Source of the DNA: Haematobacter massiliensis
GTDB lineage: Bacteria > Pseudomonadota > Alphaproteobacteria > Rhodobacterales > Rhodobacteraceae
Length of the DNA stretch: 64,000 bases
Direction of reading: 5' to 3'
Assembly: GCF_000740795.1 (NCBI RefSeq)
Contig: NZ_JGYG01000013.1
Coordinates: 1 to 64,000 of the forward strand
Shown here: one piece after another, positions 44,687 to 54,125 of the stretch
Layout of the letters: every line of letters starts with the position of its first letter
Position numbering within the stretch: position 1 is the stretch's first letter
Position numbers and translations under genes: made by a program
Notes under the pieces: generated by a model
What the model was told of the DNA's origin: nothing
Seen by the model: only the letters and a program-made list of their open reading frames with translations
Databases searched by the model: none

Positions 44687-45805
44687 TTACGCTTCGACCG
44701 AGACCGGCGCGTGGAAGCCATGCTCCCGCAGCAGCCGGTGACGGCGGGCGGATTGCAGATCCTCGGCCACCATCTCGGCGCACATCTCCTGCGCGGTGAT
44801 CTCCGGCACCCAGCCGAGCTTCTCCTTGGCCTTGGTCGGATCGCCGAGCAGCGTCTCCACCTCGGCCGGGCGGAAATAGCGCGGGTCGATGCGCATGATG
44901 ACCTGGCCCGTCTTCACGTCGGGCGCCTTGTCCCCCGTAATGGCGGTGACGGTCGCCACCTCCTCCACGCCGGTCCCGGTGAACTCCAGCGTCAGCCCCA
45001 GCTCTGCCGCCGACCAGCGGATGAATTCGCGCACCGAATACTGCTTGCCGGTGGCGATGACGAAATCCTCCGCCGCCTCCTGCTGGAGCATCATCCACTG
45101 CATGCGGACATAGTCCTTGGCATGGCCCCAGTCGCGCAGGCTGTCGATATTGCCCATGTAGAGGCACTGCTCCAGCCCCTGCGCGATGTTGGCCAGGCCC
45201 CGGGTGATCTTGCGCGTCACGAAGGTCTCGCCGCGGCGGGGGCTCTCATGATTGAAGAGGATGCCGTTGCAGGCATAGATCCCATAGGCCTCGCGGTAGT
45301 TCACCGCGATCCAGTAGGCATACATCTTGGCCACCGCGTAAGGGCTGCGCGGATGGAAGGGGGTCGTCTCCTTCTGCGGGATCTCCTGCACCAGCCCGTA
45401 GAGTTCGGAGGTGGAGGCCTGGTAGAAGCGGGTCTTCTGCTCCAGCCCGAGGAAGCGGATCGCCTCCAGAAGCCGCAGCGTGCCGATCGCATCCACGTCG
45501 GCGGTGTATTCCGGCGCCTCGAAGCTCACCGCGACATGGGATTGCGCGCCGAGGTTGTAGACCTCGTCGGGCTCCACCTCGCGCAGGATGCGCGTCAGGT
45601 TCGACGTGTCGGTGAGGTCGCCGTAATGCAGCTTCAGCCGCGGGTCCGGGTTGTGCGGGTCTTCATAGATGTGGTCGATCCGCTGGGTGTTGAACAGCGA
45701 GGCGCGGCGCTTGATCCCATGGACTTCATAGCCCTTGGCGAGCAGGAATTCCGCCAGATAGGAGCCGTCCTGGCCGGTGATACCTGTGATAAGGGCCTTT
45801 TTCAT
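44687..45805 (-). CDS. gmd: GDP-mannose 4,6-dehydratase
   Basis: This 372-residue protein has the usual Gmd length. It makes GDP-4-keto-6-deoxy-D-mannose, the precursor of GDP-fucose and some other deoxysugars. Motifs are [61 protein letters not shown] and the [17 protein letters not shown] loop. It heads the operon gmd-fcl-GT4. With no other GDP-deoxysugar enzyme nearby, fucose is the likely product. Confidence 0.97.
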   Translation of the reverse strand: MKKALITGITGQDGSYLAEFLLAKGYEVHGIKRRASLFNTQRIDHIYEDPHNPDPRLKLHYGDLTDTSNLTRILREVEPDEVYNLGAQSHVAVSFEAPEYTADVDAIGTLRLLEAIRFLGLEQKTRFYQASTSELYGLVQEIPQKETTPFHPRSPYAVAKMYAYWIAVNYREAYGIYACNGILFNHESPRRGETFVTRKITRGLANIAQGLEQCLYMGNIDSLRDWGHAKDYVRMQWMMLQQEAAEDFVIATGKQYSVREFIRWSAAELGLTLEFTGTGVEEVATVTAITGDKAPDVKTGQVIMRIDPRYFRPAEVETLLGDPTKAKEKLGWVPEITAQEMCAEMVAEDLQSARRHRLLREHGFHAPVSVEA

Positions 45806-46042
45806 CGGGGTCTCCTGGCTGAAAGCGGGCGGGGATGGCTGGAAGGCGCCCGCGGACTGCAGGCGGTTATCGTGAAAATCCGCCGGGCGCGGACAAGAGC
45901 GGAAATAACCGCGGGACGCCGACGGACGAAGAGCGGCACCTCCTGCGGGCGGGCGGGGCGGGCTGCAGAAGCGCGGCCGGGCAGGCCGGCTCTACGGGAA
46001 TGGCGAATGCCGCAAGGGCAATTGTCCGGGAGACAGGTCATG

Positions 46043-46792
46043 TCAGTGCCGGACCAGTTCCAGAAGCTTGCGGGGATATTTCGACAGGATGCGCGGATAG
46101 CTGGTGGCAATGCCGTTCTCCCGGCAGGCGCGGCGCACTTCCTGCGTGCCGAGGATCTTGCTCCTCAGCCCCGAGGTGCTGGCGCCGCCCGCCTCCATCC
46201 TGACCCAGACCTCCGGGACATGCCGCCAGCGGATGTCGCCCTTCCGGAACACGCGGGCCACGAATTCGAAATCCCCGGCGATGCGGTAATCTGTCCGGTA
46301 AAGACCATGCGCCTCGAACACACGGCGATGAAGGAACAGCGCGGTATGGGCGGGCATCGCCCCCGCCGCGATCCGCTCGGGCCGGAAGTGGGAACTGTCA
46401 TAGCGCCGGATCACCCGGTCCGGCTGGCCGGGCGGATGAAAGGTCACATCGGCAAAGACCGCATCGAGATCACCCCCCGCAAAGGCTTCCGCCACGCGGG
46501 AGAGGACATGCGGATGGGCGTAACGGTCATTGGAGTGCAGGATACCGATCACCTCTCCCTCCGCCCGGGCGATACCCTTGTTGATCGCGTCGTAGATGCC
46601 GCGATCCGGCCCGGAGGCGAGACTGATGAGCGGGCTGGCGAACCCCTCCACCACGGCACAGGTCTCGTCCTTCGACGCACCGTCCACCACGACAAGCTCC
46701 CGCTCCGCATGGTCCTGAAGGAGAAAACTCTCAACCGCCCGCGCGACCGTCGCCCCGGAATTGTAGCAGGCCATGACGGCGGAAATCTTCAT
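46043..46792 (-). CDS. Family 2 glycosyltransferase, WcaE-like
   Basis: This 249-residue GT-A enzyme has MKISAVMACYNSGATVARAVESFL, ELVVVDGASKDET, a GIYDAINKGIARAEGE motif and GILHSNDRYAHP. This pattern matches the colanic-acid-type glycosyltransferases that act early in repeat-unit assembly. It is followed 238 bp later by gmd on the same strand. The sugar is not predicted. Confidence 0.85.
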   Translation of the reverse strand: MKISAVMACYNSGATVARAVESFLLQDHAERELVVVDGASKDETCAVVEGFASPLISLASGPDRGIYDAINKGIARAEGEVIGILHSNDRYAHPHVLSRVAEAFAGGDLDAVFADVTFHPPGQPDRVIRRYDSSHFRPERIAAGAMPAHTALFLHRRVFEAHGLYRTDYRIAGDFEFVARVFRKGDIRWRHVPEVWVRMEAGGASTSGLRSKILGTQEVRRACRENGIATSYPRILSKYPRKLLELVRH

Positions 46793-47702
46793 GCGGTGGC
46801 TCGGGTATCCTGGGCCTTCGGTTGGTTCTGCCGCCTAGCACGGGCGGGCCGTCATGGAAAGGGAAGGGAAGGGGCGGGCAGGCGGATTGCTGCGCCTGGC
46901 GCGGAAGCAGGCGGAAGGGGCCGCTTCGCCTCGACCGGCTCCCGACCCTTAATCGCCAATGGCCCCATGTCACGGAAGGGGATGGAGTGCGGCGCCCTCA
47001 CGATATCGGTGACCGGCTTTGCCATGGCGGGTGGCCTGGTGTCGATTGCACCGGGCAGGACGAGGCGGTGCAGGAGGAGGCCGGGCGGGAGGAGAGTGGG
47101 TAGGTGGAGACTGGGTGGGGGCAGGCTGGGCGGGGGCAGGCTGGGCAGGACGCGACACGGGGGGGTAGGGAGAAGCAGCAGGCAAGGGGGTACCCGGGCA
47201 GGGGCAGGCAGGGGCCTGACCACGGGCCTTCCTTGCCTCTCCCTCCCGGATCCCCATACCGACCCGACCGGGAGGGCGAAACCGATGGCCTCTCTCCCCG
47301 ATCTCCCCCCACGGATCTCTCCCCCCGGTCTCCCCCGACAGAATATCCCGGAGGCCCGCATGGCCACGGCCCGCCTGTGAGCCCGGTATTTCGCTGAGGC
47401 CGGTATTTCGTGGGAGCCCAGTATTTCGTGGGAGCCCGGTATTTGAGTCTGGTATTTTGAGTACGGCATTTCCTGAAGCAGGGATGCACACGGCCAGTCG
47501 CATCGGCCTCCCTCCTCCTGCTTCGGGCGCGCGCCGCTCCGATGCCACAAAATCGTCAGGCGCAGATGCACCGTGACCGCCCGCTCCGGCGCGCAGGTCC
47601 TCATCCGGTCGTGACGCCCTGTCGGCTCGACCTCGGCAGCGGGGCTGCATATAGTACCGCCACCGGCGGCACCCCGCCCCGGAGGCCAAGCATGGGAAAG
47701 CG
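46793..47702. other. Repeat-rich gap upstream of the polymerase gene
   Basis: No gene is seen in 910 bp. Two low-complexity zones stand out: G-rich repeats on GGGCAGGCTGGGC at about 47093-47165 and a tandem array at 47381-47473. The gap separates divergent genes and should hold the promoters of the minus-strand GT2 and the plus-strand polymerase. Confidence 0.5.
47381..47473. repeat. Degenerate tandem repeat (GCCCGGTATTTC units)
   Basis: About six units sharing CGGTATTT run head to tail: the first three are 17-18 bp with GTATTTCG, the later ones shorter and more diverged. Noncoding. Confidence 0.65.
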
Positions 47703-48707
47703 ATGACGAGCCGCGCCATTGACGCCAGTCCGGTCGCACAGCCTTTCCGGGCAGGCCTCAGGGGGGCCGATCTGCTGGCGGGGATGCTCGTCTTCCTGGT
47801 GGCCTTCGGCATCTCCCTCTCGCTGCTGGGAGCCTATACAGGGGGAGACCAGCTCAACTACCGCGCCTTCTATGACGAGGTACGGGGTGTGCGGGCCGAT
47901 GCCGTGCCGATCGTTCAGGCGATGACCACCGGCTCGGCCGAACCGCTCTATGGCTATCTGATGTGGGTCACCTCCAGCGCGGGGCTGGACAAGGATGTCG
48001 TGATTTCCGTGATGAACGGAATACTGGCGCTGGTCCTTTTCCTGTTCCTGCGTCGCTATCGGGCTGGTGTGCTGCCGACCGCTCTCATCTTTACGAACTT
48101 CTACCTCATCACGCTGTTCACGTCGCTCGAACGCCTGAAGCTCGCCTATATCCTGCTGACGCTCGCCATGCTGGTGTCGGGGTGGAAAAGGGCGCTGATC
48201 CTGTTCATATCCATGACGGCGCATTTCCAGTCCTTCCTGCTGATCGCGGCGGGGGCGGGTCTGCGTGTCGGGTCTGCCGACTTCCTGCGCCGCTACGTCA
48301 CCCCGTTACAGCTGCTTCTCATCCTCATGGGGATTCCGGTCGCCATCATCGGATTTCTGCTCTTTGTGCTGCGCTTCCTGCCCGCCATTCAGGGCAAGAT
48401 GGCCGCGTATCAGGGGGGCGGGGTGGCCGAACTGGCCAGCATGGGGCTGCTCATCATCGTGGGAGTGGTCGTGCTCCGCCGGAAGCAGGCATTCCTGGTG
48501 GGTCTCATTCCGATCGCGATGGCGGCGGCGGTCTTCGGGGCCTCCCGCATCAACGTCATGGCAGTCACATTCCTGCTCTACCTTGCCGTGACGGAGCGGC
48601 GGGCCAGTCATCCGCTGATGCTGGCGCTTCTGGTCTATTTCAGCCTGAAGACCATCCCCTTCGTCGAGAACATCTATGCCTGGGGCGATGGCTATTACAT
48701 CCCCTGA
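47703..48707 (+). CDS. EpsG-family polysaccharide polymerase (Wzy-like)
   Basis: This 334-residue membrane protein has about nine hydrophobic segments, with an early periplasmic loop carrying GGDQLNYRAFYDEV and GSAEPLYGYLMWVTS, then the typical SLERLKLAYILLTLAML and ISMTAHFQSFLL helices. This matches the EpsG family, which fills the Wzy polymerase role. It is the only polymerase candidate in the window and so sets the EPS pathway as Wzx/Wzy type. It is followed by a GT4 gene 18 bp downstream. Confidence 0.8.
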   Translation: MTSRAIDASPVAQPFRAGLRGADLLAGMLVFLVAFGISLSLLGAYTGGDQLNYRAFYDEVRGVRADAVPIVQAMTTGSAEPLYGYLMWVTSSAGLDKDVVISVMNGILALVLFLFLRRYRAGVLPTALIFTNFYLITLFTSLERLKLAYILLTLAMLVSGWKRALILFISMTAHFQSFLLIAAGAGLRVGSADFLRRYVTPLQLLLILMGIPVAIIGFLLFVLRFLPAIQGKMAAYQGGGVAELASMGLLIIVGVVVLRRKQAFLVGLIPIAMAAAVFGASRINVMAVTFLLYLAVTERRASHPLMLALLVYFSLKTIPFVENIYAWGDGYYIP

Positions 48708-48725
48708 TCCCAGCCCGGATATCCC

Positions 48726-49889
48726 ATGACCTTTCGCCTTCTGATCAATGCTTCCAACCTCCGTGTCGGCGGGGTGGTGCAGGTCGGCATCTCCGCCATC
48801 GACGAAATCGCGCGCCTCGGCCCGGAGGGAATGGAGATCAGCGTGCTCGCCTGCGAGGGGGTGGACCGCAACCTTGCCCAGATCGGCTGCGACACGGGCG
48901 CCTTTGCGCGCTACCGGGTGCGCTCCGTTCCCGGTCTCTCGCCCTTCGACCCCGTGCTGGATGAGGAGATCGCGCGGGCCGATGCGGTCTTTACCATATT
49001 CGGCCCGCTCTATGCCCGCCGCCGCCCGAAAGTGAGCGTGATGGGCTTTGCCCAGCCGTGGATCATCTATCCCGACAATGACATCTACAAAGGCCTTTCC
49101 CCGCTCGCCAAAGCGAAATCGCGGCTGAAATACGGCCTGCAGGCGGCGATCCTGCGGCGGAATGCCGACCATGCCATCGTGGAGGCCGGGCATGTGAAGG
49201 AGCGGCTCGTCGCCCGCGGGCTGTTCCGCGAAGGACAGGTGAGCGTGGTCTCGAACTGCGTGAGCGACATCTTCCGTCAGCTGGAGATTTGGCGGCCGGT
49301 GGCGCTGCCGGAGCGTAAGGGGCTGCGCATCGGTTTTCTTGGCCGGGATTACCCGCACAAGAACCTGTCCATCCTGCCGGAGGTGGCGCGCGCGCTCCGT
49401 GAACGGCATGGGATTGCGGTGGAGTTCCTCGTCACCCTGACGGAAGCAGAATGGCAGGCACGCAGCCCGGAGTTCCGAAGCGCGGTCACCAATGTCGGGC
49501 CGCTCGACCTCGCCCAGTGCCCCTCCTTCTACGCGGGGCTGGACGCCGCGATCTTCCCGAGCCTGCTCGAATGCTTCTCCGTCATGCCGCTGGAGGCGAT
49601 GGCGATGGGGCTGCGGGTGTTCGCTTCCGACCGGCCCTTCGTAAGGGACATCTGCGGACCCTTCGCGCGCTATTTCGACCCCCATGCACCGGAGGCAGCG
49701 GCCGCCTGTATCGCCGAAGGACTGGCCACCCCCCCGTCGGATGAGGAGCGGGAGATGATCCGCGCGCAGGGTTTTGCAGGTATGAGCCCCACCGAACGCG
49801 CGAAAAGCTATCTGGAGATCGTCCGCCGGGTCGTCGCGGAAAAGGGTGGCGCTGTCCCGGCCGGAGCACGCATCCCGCTCAGGGGATGA
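48726..49889 (+). CDS. Family 4 glycosyltransferase
   Basis: This 387-residue GT-B enzyme has the N-terminal LLINASNLRVGGVVQVG, then LRIGFLGRDYPHKNLSIL and the donor-site stretch FPSLLECFSVMPLEAMAMG with the EX7E glutamates. It is encoded with the polymerase gene as a plus-strand pair. Its 3' end is 18 bp from the convergent PNPT gene. Specificity is unknown. Confidence 0.86.
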   Translation: MTFRLLINASNLRVGGVVQVGISAIDEIARLGPEGMEISVLACEGVDRNLAQIGCDTGAFARYRVRSVPGLSPFDPVLDEEIARADAVFTIFGPLYARRRPKVSVMGFAQPWIIYPDNDIYKGLSPLAKAKSRLKYGLQAAILRRNADHAIVEAGHVKERLVARGLFREGQVSVVSNCVSDIFRQLEIWRPVALPERKGLRIGFLGRDYPHKNLSILPEVARALRERHGIAVEFLVTLTEAEWQARSPEFRSAVTNVGPLDLAQCPSFYAGLDAAIFPSLLECFSVMPLEAMAMGLRVFASDRPFVRDICGPFARYFDPHAPEAAAACIAEGLATPPSDEEREMIRAQGFAGMSPTERAKSYLEIVRRVVAEKGGAVPAGARIPLRG

Positions 49890-49907
49890 TACGCCGCTCC
49901 TTGCGGC

Positions 49908-51032
49908 CTATTCGGCCGGATGGGCCGCAGGATGATGCGGACGGATGTTCCGCCCGGAAGGACCATTCCCGCCCCGGCCGCGCAGCAGCGCCACGCGGCG
50001 GTAGAGCAGCAGGTAGCAGCAGGCCACCACGAGCAGCGCCCCCCAGATGGCGAGCGAGCTTTTCGCACAGAACACCGCCAATACGGTGGACAGCAGCGGG
50101 AAGGCCCAGAGGATCGTGCTGGCCACGGGGTTGCGCAGCTGGGGCCTGCCCAGCCCCCGTGCGATACGGCGGGCGAGGCTGCGATAGACGAGGCTGTGCA
50201 GATGCAACCGGTCGGGCTGGCCGGGATGGCTGCCGGTCCGCACGGTGCGGCGGTGGATCGACACGAAGGTCTCGATCATCGGATAGGCCAGGAGCAGGAT
50301 GCCGATGATCGGCGAGATCTCCGGGTTGCGGGCAGGGAGCGCGACGGCGAGAACCGCCAGCAGATAGCCCGTCCCATAGGCGCCGGCATCGCCGAAGAAG
50401 ATCAGCCCGAGCGGATAGTTCAGCAGGAAGAACCCGGCGATGGCCCCGATGGCGACAAGGCAGACACCCATGATCGCCGTATCCCCCGTCTGCCAGGCGA
50501 TGAGCCCGAAGCCGGCGAGGATGATGATCGCCGTCCCCGAAGCCAGCCCGTTCACCCCGTCGATGATGTTCAGCGCATTGGCGATGCCGCCAATGGCGAA
50601 GGCGGTGAAGAGCACGGCAATCGGGCCGATGGCCAGCAGCATGTCCACCCCCGGCAGGTCCACCCCCCGGATGGCGTAGCCCGAGAGCAGGCAGAAGATC
50701 AGCCCCGACAGGATGGTGGCCAGCAGGCGGGTGCGTACGCCCACCCGCTTGGTCACGTCCTCGATCAGCCCGGAGGCGAAGGCGGGGATCGCAGCAAGAC
50801 AGATCATCCACCACAGCTCCCGCCCGCCATCCGGCAGGGCAAAACCACCCGCCAGCGCACCGACCATGAGGGCAAGCCCGCCGACCCGCGGGGTCGGCAC
50901 GGCATGGAGCTTCTGCACGCCCACCTGACTGTCGAGGGTCAGATGCCCATGCAAATGGCGCGTCAGGACGAGAACGGTGGCGAACAGGCAACTTGCCAGG
51001 ATCGCGAAGGCGAATGCGTTGACGAAGATCAT
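49908..51032 (-). CDS. WecA/MraY-type undecaprenyl-phosphate sugar-1-phosphate transferase
   Basis: This 374-residue membrane enzyme with about ten helices starts EPS assembly by linking a sugar-1-phosphate to undecaprenyl phosphate. Key motifs are LHAVPTPRVGGLAL, GLIEDVTKRVG (ED in place of the usual DD), NALNIIDGVNGLASG, FFGDAGAYGTGYLLA and the HLHSLVYR histidine loop. The substrate is likely a UDP-N-acetylhexosamine, as for WecA. The start at 51032 is supported by homology and an AGG site; a frame from 51092 adds 20 atypical residues. Confidence 0.9.
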   Translation of the reverse strand: MIFVNAFAFAILASCLFATVLVLTRHLHGHLTLDSQVGVQKLHAVPTPRVGGLALMVGALAGGFALPDGGRELWWMICLAAIPAFASGLIEDVTKRVGVRTRLLATILSGLIFCLLSGYAIRGVDLPGVDMLLAIGPIAVLFTAFAIGGIANALNIIDGVNGLASGTAIIILAGFGLIAWQTGDTAIMGVCLVAIGAIAGFFLLNYPLGLIFFGDAGAYGTGYLLAVLAVALPARNPEISPIIGILLLAYPMIETFVSIHRRTVRTGSHPGQPDRLHLHSLVYRSLARRIARGLGRPQLRNPVASTILWAFPLLSTVLAVFCAKSSLAIWGALLVVACCYLLLYRRVALLRGRGGNGPSGRNIRPHHPAAHPAE

Positions 51033-51460
51033 GCCGGAACCTTGAGGTGGGCGGGTGATATCCCGCCACATTGGAAATACTGCCCGCTGCACCGGGCCGC
51101 GACAGCCCGGAAAGAAGGCCTCCGAGGAGGCTGGATCGTGGAGGACTGCCTCCAGGGCTGTCCCAAGTCTGACAGGTGCCCTGAAGGAAGGGGAGGAACG
51201 ACCGCCCTTTTCATCCGGCGCCGGCTCATCCCTCCGGACCGTCTACCCGGAGGCATTCATGGAGGCCCTGCCGGTGTAAAGTCTCATTCGATTGTCCTGC
51301 ACGGCTCACGAACTACGCCCATCATTATCGCTCATGATTGGCAAACGGCAACGGTCGCCGACCCATGTTTATCGTTTTGCGGCCCAGGCACATCAGACCA
51401 TGTTGCTCCTGTGCCGCCATCGGCGATCTTTTGCCTTTCATTTTCCGGGCGAAAGGGAGG
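51033..51460. other. Gap between the PNPT and Wzz/kinase genes
   Basis: No gene or clear repeat is seen in these 428 bp. It should hold the promoter of the PNPT gene and the end of the upstream export operon. Confidence 0.4.
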
Positions 51461-53638
51461 TTACTCCTCCTTCGCCTTGTATTCATAGCGATAGGAATAG
51501 CTCTGCGCCGATTTGGCCTTGCGGTGATCATAGGCATTGAAAACCGCGCCCTTGAAGCCGGTGCCTGCCGCCTCCATCGCGGCCTGAGCCGCGCGGATCT
51601 CGCCCTCCGGCGTCTCGTCGAAGCGGGCGACGAGCAGGCTCGCCCCCGCTGCCTTGGCGATGATGACCGGATCGGTGACCGCCAGAACCGGGGGGCAGTC
51701 GAAGATCGACAGATCGAACCGCTGGTCCAGCTCGCGGATGAGCGCCGGAAGCGTCGGGCGCAGCAGCAATTCCGCCGGGTTCGGGGGGAACTTGCCTGCA
51801 GGCAGGAAAACCAGCCCCTGCACCCCGGTTGGCACCAGCACATCCTCAAGCCGCGCCTGTCCGGTCAGGATATCGGCAAAGCCCGGTGCATCGCGGGGCA
51901 CGTCGAACATCCGCCGCAGGCGCCCGCGCCGCATGTCCGCGTCGATCAGGCAGACCGACTGTCCCGCCTGGGCGGAGACGACGGCGAAGTTGGCCGACAG
52001 GAAGCTCTTGCCCGCACCCGGCGCGGTGGAGGTGATGGCCAGCGTGCGGGAGGGGGCGTCCAGCATCCCGAAATGCAGCCCCGTGCGGAGCGAACGCAGC
52101 CCCTCCACGGCAAGGTCGGTGGGCTTGGTTGCCGCCAGCAGCGGAACGCGCCCGCCGCGCCCGCCTTCCGGCCTTTCGGCATCCGGGCTCTTGTTGATGG
52201 TGGCAAAGACCGTGAGACCCATGTCCTCCAGGTCGGAAGCGCTCTGAATACCCTTCCGCAGCCAGTTCCGCAGCAGCACATAGCCCGCCCCCAGCATTCC
52301 GCCCAGCAACAGGGCAAGAGCGAGAACGCGCGCCTTGCGGGGCGCCACGGGACGGATCTGGGTCTCTGCCGGATCGACGATCCGCACATTGCCGACGGTG
52401 GAGGCGCGCATGACATCCACTTCCTGCGCGCGGGTCAGAAGCTCGGTATAGATCTCCTGCGCCATTTCCACGTCATGGGTGTAGTTCAGGATCTCCCGCT
52501 GCGTGTCGGGCAGGGTGCCGATCTCCCCCCGCAGCTTGTTGAGCTGATCCTCCAGCCGCTCCCGCTGCGCCAGAAGCTGGCGGTAGCGCGGGTGGTTCTT
52601 GGTATAGAGATCGGCGACCTCGTCCTCCTGCGAGCGGAGTTCACGAAGTTCGGTCTCCAGCGTGCCGATCTGGGTCAGCAGGTTCTGTGTCTCGAACTGG
52701 ATATCGACGGAACGCTGCGACTCGCGATAGGTGTTCAGCCGGTCCTGTGCATCCAGCATGTCCTGCCGGGCCTTGGGGATCTGCTGCTGGATGAAGCCAA
52801 GGCTGTTTTCTGCCTGCGCGGCAGAGCGCTCCACATTCTGGCGGACATAGGCCTGCGCGATGGCGGCCAGCGTGCGCTGCGCCTCCACCCGGTCGCGGGA
52901 GGTGAAGGACAACTCCAGGATGCCGGAATCGCGGGTCTTTTCGGCAACCGACAGGGACCGGCGAAGCCCTTCGATGACATCCTGCGTCTCGCGGTGGGCG
53001 ATCTCGAACTGCCGTCCCGGCTGGCCTTCCAATTCCCCCACGCGGAGGGCGAAGCCGATATCGGTATCCTGCAGGACTTCCCCCACGCGGCCCTCGAACA
53101 GGCGGCCGTCGGGGGTGGTCACGCGGAAGGTATCCCCGTCGCCCTTGGTGAGGGTGAAGGTTTCTCCCGTCCAGTGCGGCGGCACGGCGAGCAGATCGAG
53201 GCGGATCCGCTCCCCCCCTTGGGCATAGGGCCGCAGAAAACTCATTCCCTTGAAGGGCAGCGCGCGGGACCGCAGCGCATAGCCGATCACCGGGAACTGC
53301 CGGGGCCGGGCTGTCCATTCCAGATGCACATCCGCCACCGCCTGGTTCAGCACCAGACGCGACATGATCAGTTCCCGTTCGGTCGTGGCCTGGGTCTGAC
53401 CACCGCCCATCAGATCGGAAAGCCCCGAGGGCACGGCGAGGTTGCCGGTCTTCGGTTCCAGCTGGATCAGCGCATCCGCCTCATAGGTGGGGGCGGTGAG
53501 GAAGATGTAGAGAACCCCCGCGAGCAGCCCGGCCGCGGTAAATCCAGCGACCTTGCCCTTGGCGGCCCAAAGCTCCTCGGCCAGCGCGGCGAGATCGACT
53601 TCCTTCGCTTCCGCCTCGCGCGGGGGCTTCGGGCTCAT
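51461..53638 (-). CDS. Wzz/BY-kinase fusion for EPS chain-length control and export
   Basis: This 725-residue inner-membrane protein fuses a Wzz polysaccharide co-polymerase domain to a bacterial tyrosine kinase. The N-terminal helix is VAGFTAAGLLAGVLYIF. A long coiled coil around residues 260-400 is periplasmic, and the second helix is VLALALLLGGMLGAGYVLL. The kinase holds Walker A APGAGKSF, Walker A' LIDADMRRG and Walker B FDCPPVLAVTD, and ends in a tyrosine cluster (YSYRYEY) for autophosphorylation. Its start overlaps the phosphatase stop by four bases (ATGA), so kinase and phosphatase are translated together. Confidence 0.95.
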   Translation of the reverse strand: MSPKPPREAEAKEVDLAALAEELWAAKGKVAGFTAAGLLAGVLYIFLTAPTYEADALIQLEPKTGNLAVPSGLSDLMGGGQTQATTERELIMSRLVLNQAVADVHLEWTARPRQFPVIGYALRSRALPFKGMSFLRPYAQGGERIRLDLLAVPPHWTGETFTLTKGDGDTFRVTTPDGRLFEGRVGEVLQDTDIGFALRVGELEGQPGRQFEIAHRETQDVIEGLRRSLSVAEKTRDSGILELSFTSRDRVEAQRTLAAIAQAYVRQNVERSAAQAENSLGFIQQQIPKARQDMLDAQDRLNTYRESQRSVDIQFETQNLLTQIGTLETELRELRSQEDEVADLYTKNHPRYRQLLAQRERLEDQLNKLRGEIGTLPDTQREILNYTHDVEMAQEIYTELLTRAQEVDVMRASTVGNVRIVDPAETQIRPVAPRKARVLALALLLGGMLGAGYVLLRNWLRKGIQSASDLEDMGLTVFATINKSPDAERPEGGRGGRVPLLAATKPTDLAVEGLRSLRTGLHFGMLDAPSRTLAITSTAPGAGKSFLSANFAVVSAQAGQSVCLIDADMRRGRLRRMFDVPRDAPGFADILTGQARLEDVLVPTGVQGLVFLPAGKFPPNPAELLLRPTLPALIRELDQRFDLSIFDCPPVLAVTDPVIIAKAAGASLLVARFDETPEGEIRAAQAAMEAAGTGFKGAVFNAYDHRKAKSAQSYSYRYEYKAKEE

Positions 53639-54111
53639 GCCCCGGCTCCGGAACCTGAACCTGGGCGGGAACTAGGCCGGGGGCCGAGCCGGGCGATCCA
53701 GCCCTGCGCCGCCGCCGCGATTTCCCCATGCACGGCCTCGTGGAATTCCCGCGACCGCTGATAAGGGTCGGCGATCCCCTTGGCGCCGGTCCATTGATCG
53801 AACAGCATCACGCGGCCCGACAGCGCGGGGGCCAGGCGGGTGATCTCCGCCTTGTGCCCCGGCTCCATGACCAGGATCAGATCCTGCGTGCCGCCCAGTT
53901 CGGCGGTGAACTGCCGCGCCACATGGCCTTCGAGCGAGATGCCATGCTCCGCTGCCACCTCCGCGGCCAGCGGATCCGCGGCATGGCCGACCAGCGCCCC
54001 GATCCCCGCCGAAGTCACTCTGACCCCCGGCAGACCCGCCTGCAGCACGCGCTCTCCCAGCGGGGAACGGCAGATATTGCCGACGCAGACGACCATCACA
54101 TTCGAAATCAT
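53635..54111 (-). CDS. Low-molecular-weight protein-tyrosine phosphatase
   Basis: This 158-residue enzyme has the active-site loop VCVGNICRSP near the N-terminus and the DPYQRS general-acid loop. It would dephosphorylate the tyrosine cluster of the kinase encoded next to it (the Wzb/Wzc pair logic), cycling polymerisation. It is coupled to the kinase by an ATGA overlap and follows a Wza gene by 14 bp, so the three form an operon in the order wza-wzb-wzc type. The last 15 residues are a glycine/serine-rich tail. Confidence 0.95.
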   Translation of the reverse strand: MISNVMVVCVGNICRSPLGERVLQAGLPGVRVTSAGIGALVGHAADPLAAEVAAEHGISLEGHVARQFTAELGGTQDLILVMEPGHKAEITRLAPALSGRVMLFDQWTGAKGIADPYQRSREFHEAVHGEIAAAAQGWIARLGPRPSSRPGSGSGAGA

Positions 54112-54125
54112 GGGCTCTTCCAGGA

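Noticed and set aside
44675-47380. 901-residue plus-strand open frame
   Set aside because: It runs antisense through gmd and the WcaE-like gene, which have clear homology on the minus strand.
51338-53761. 807-residue plus-strand open frame
   Set aside because: It lies antisense to the Wzz/BY-kinase gene, which has all expected motifs.
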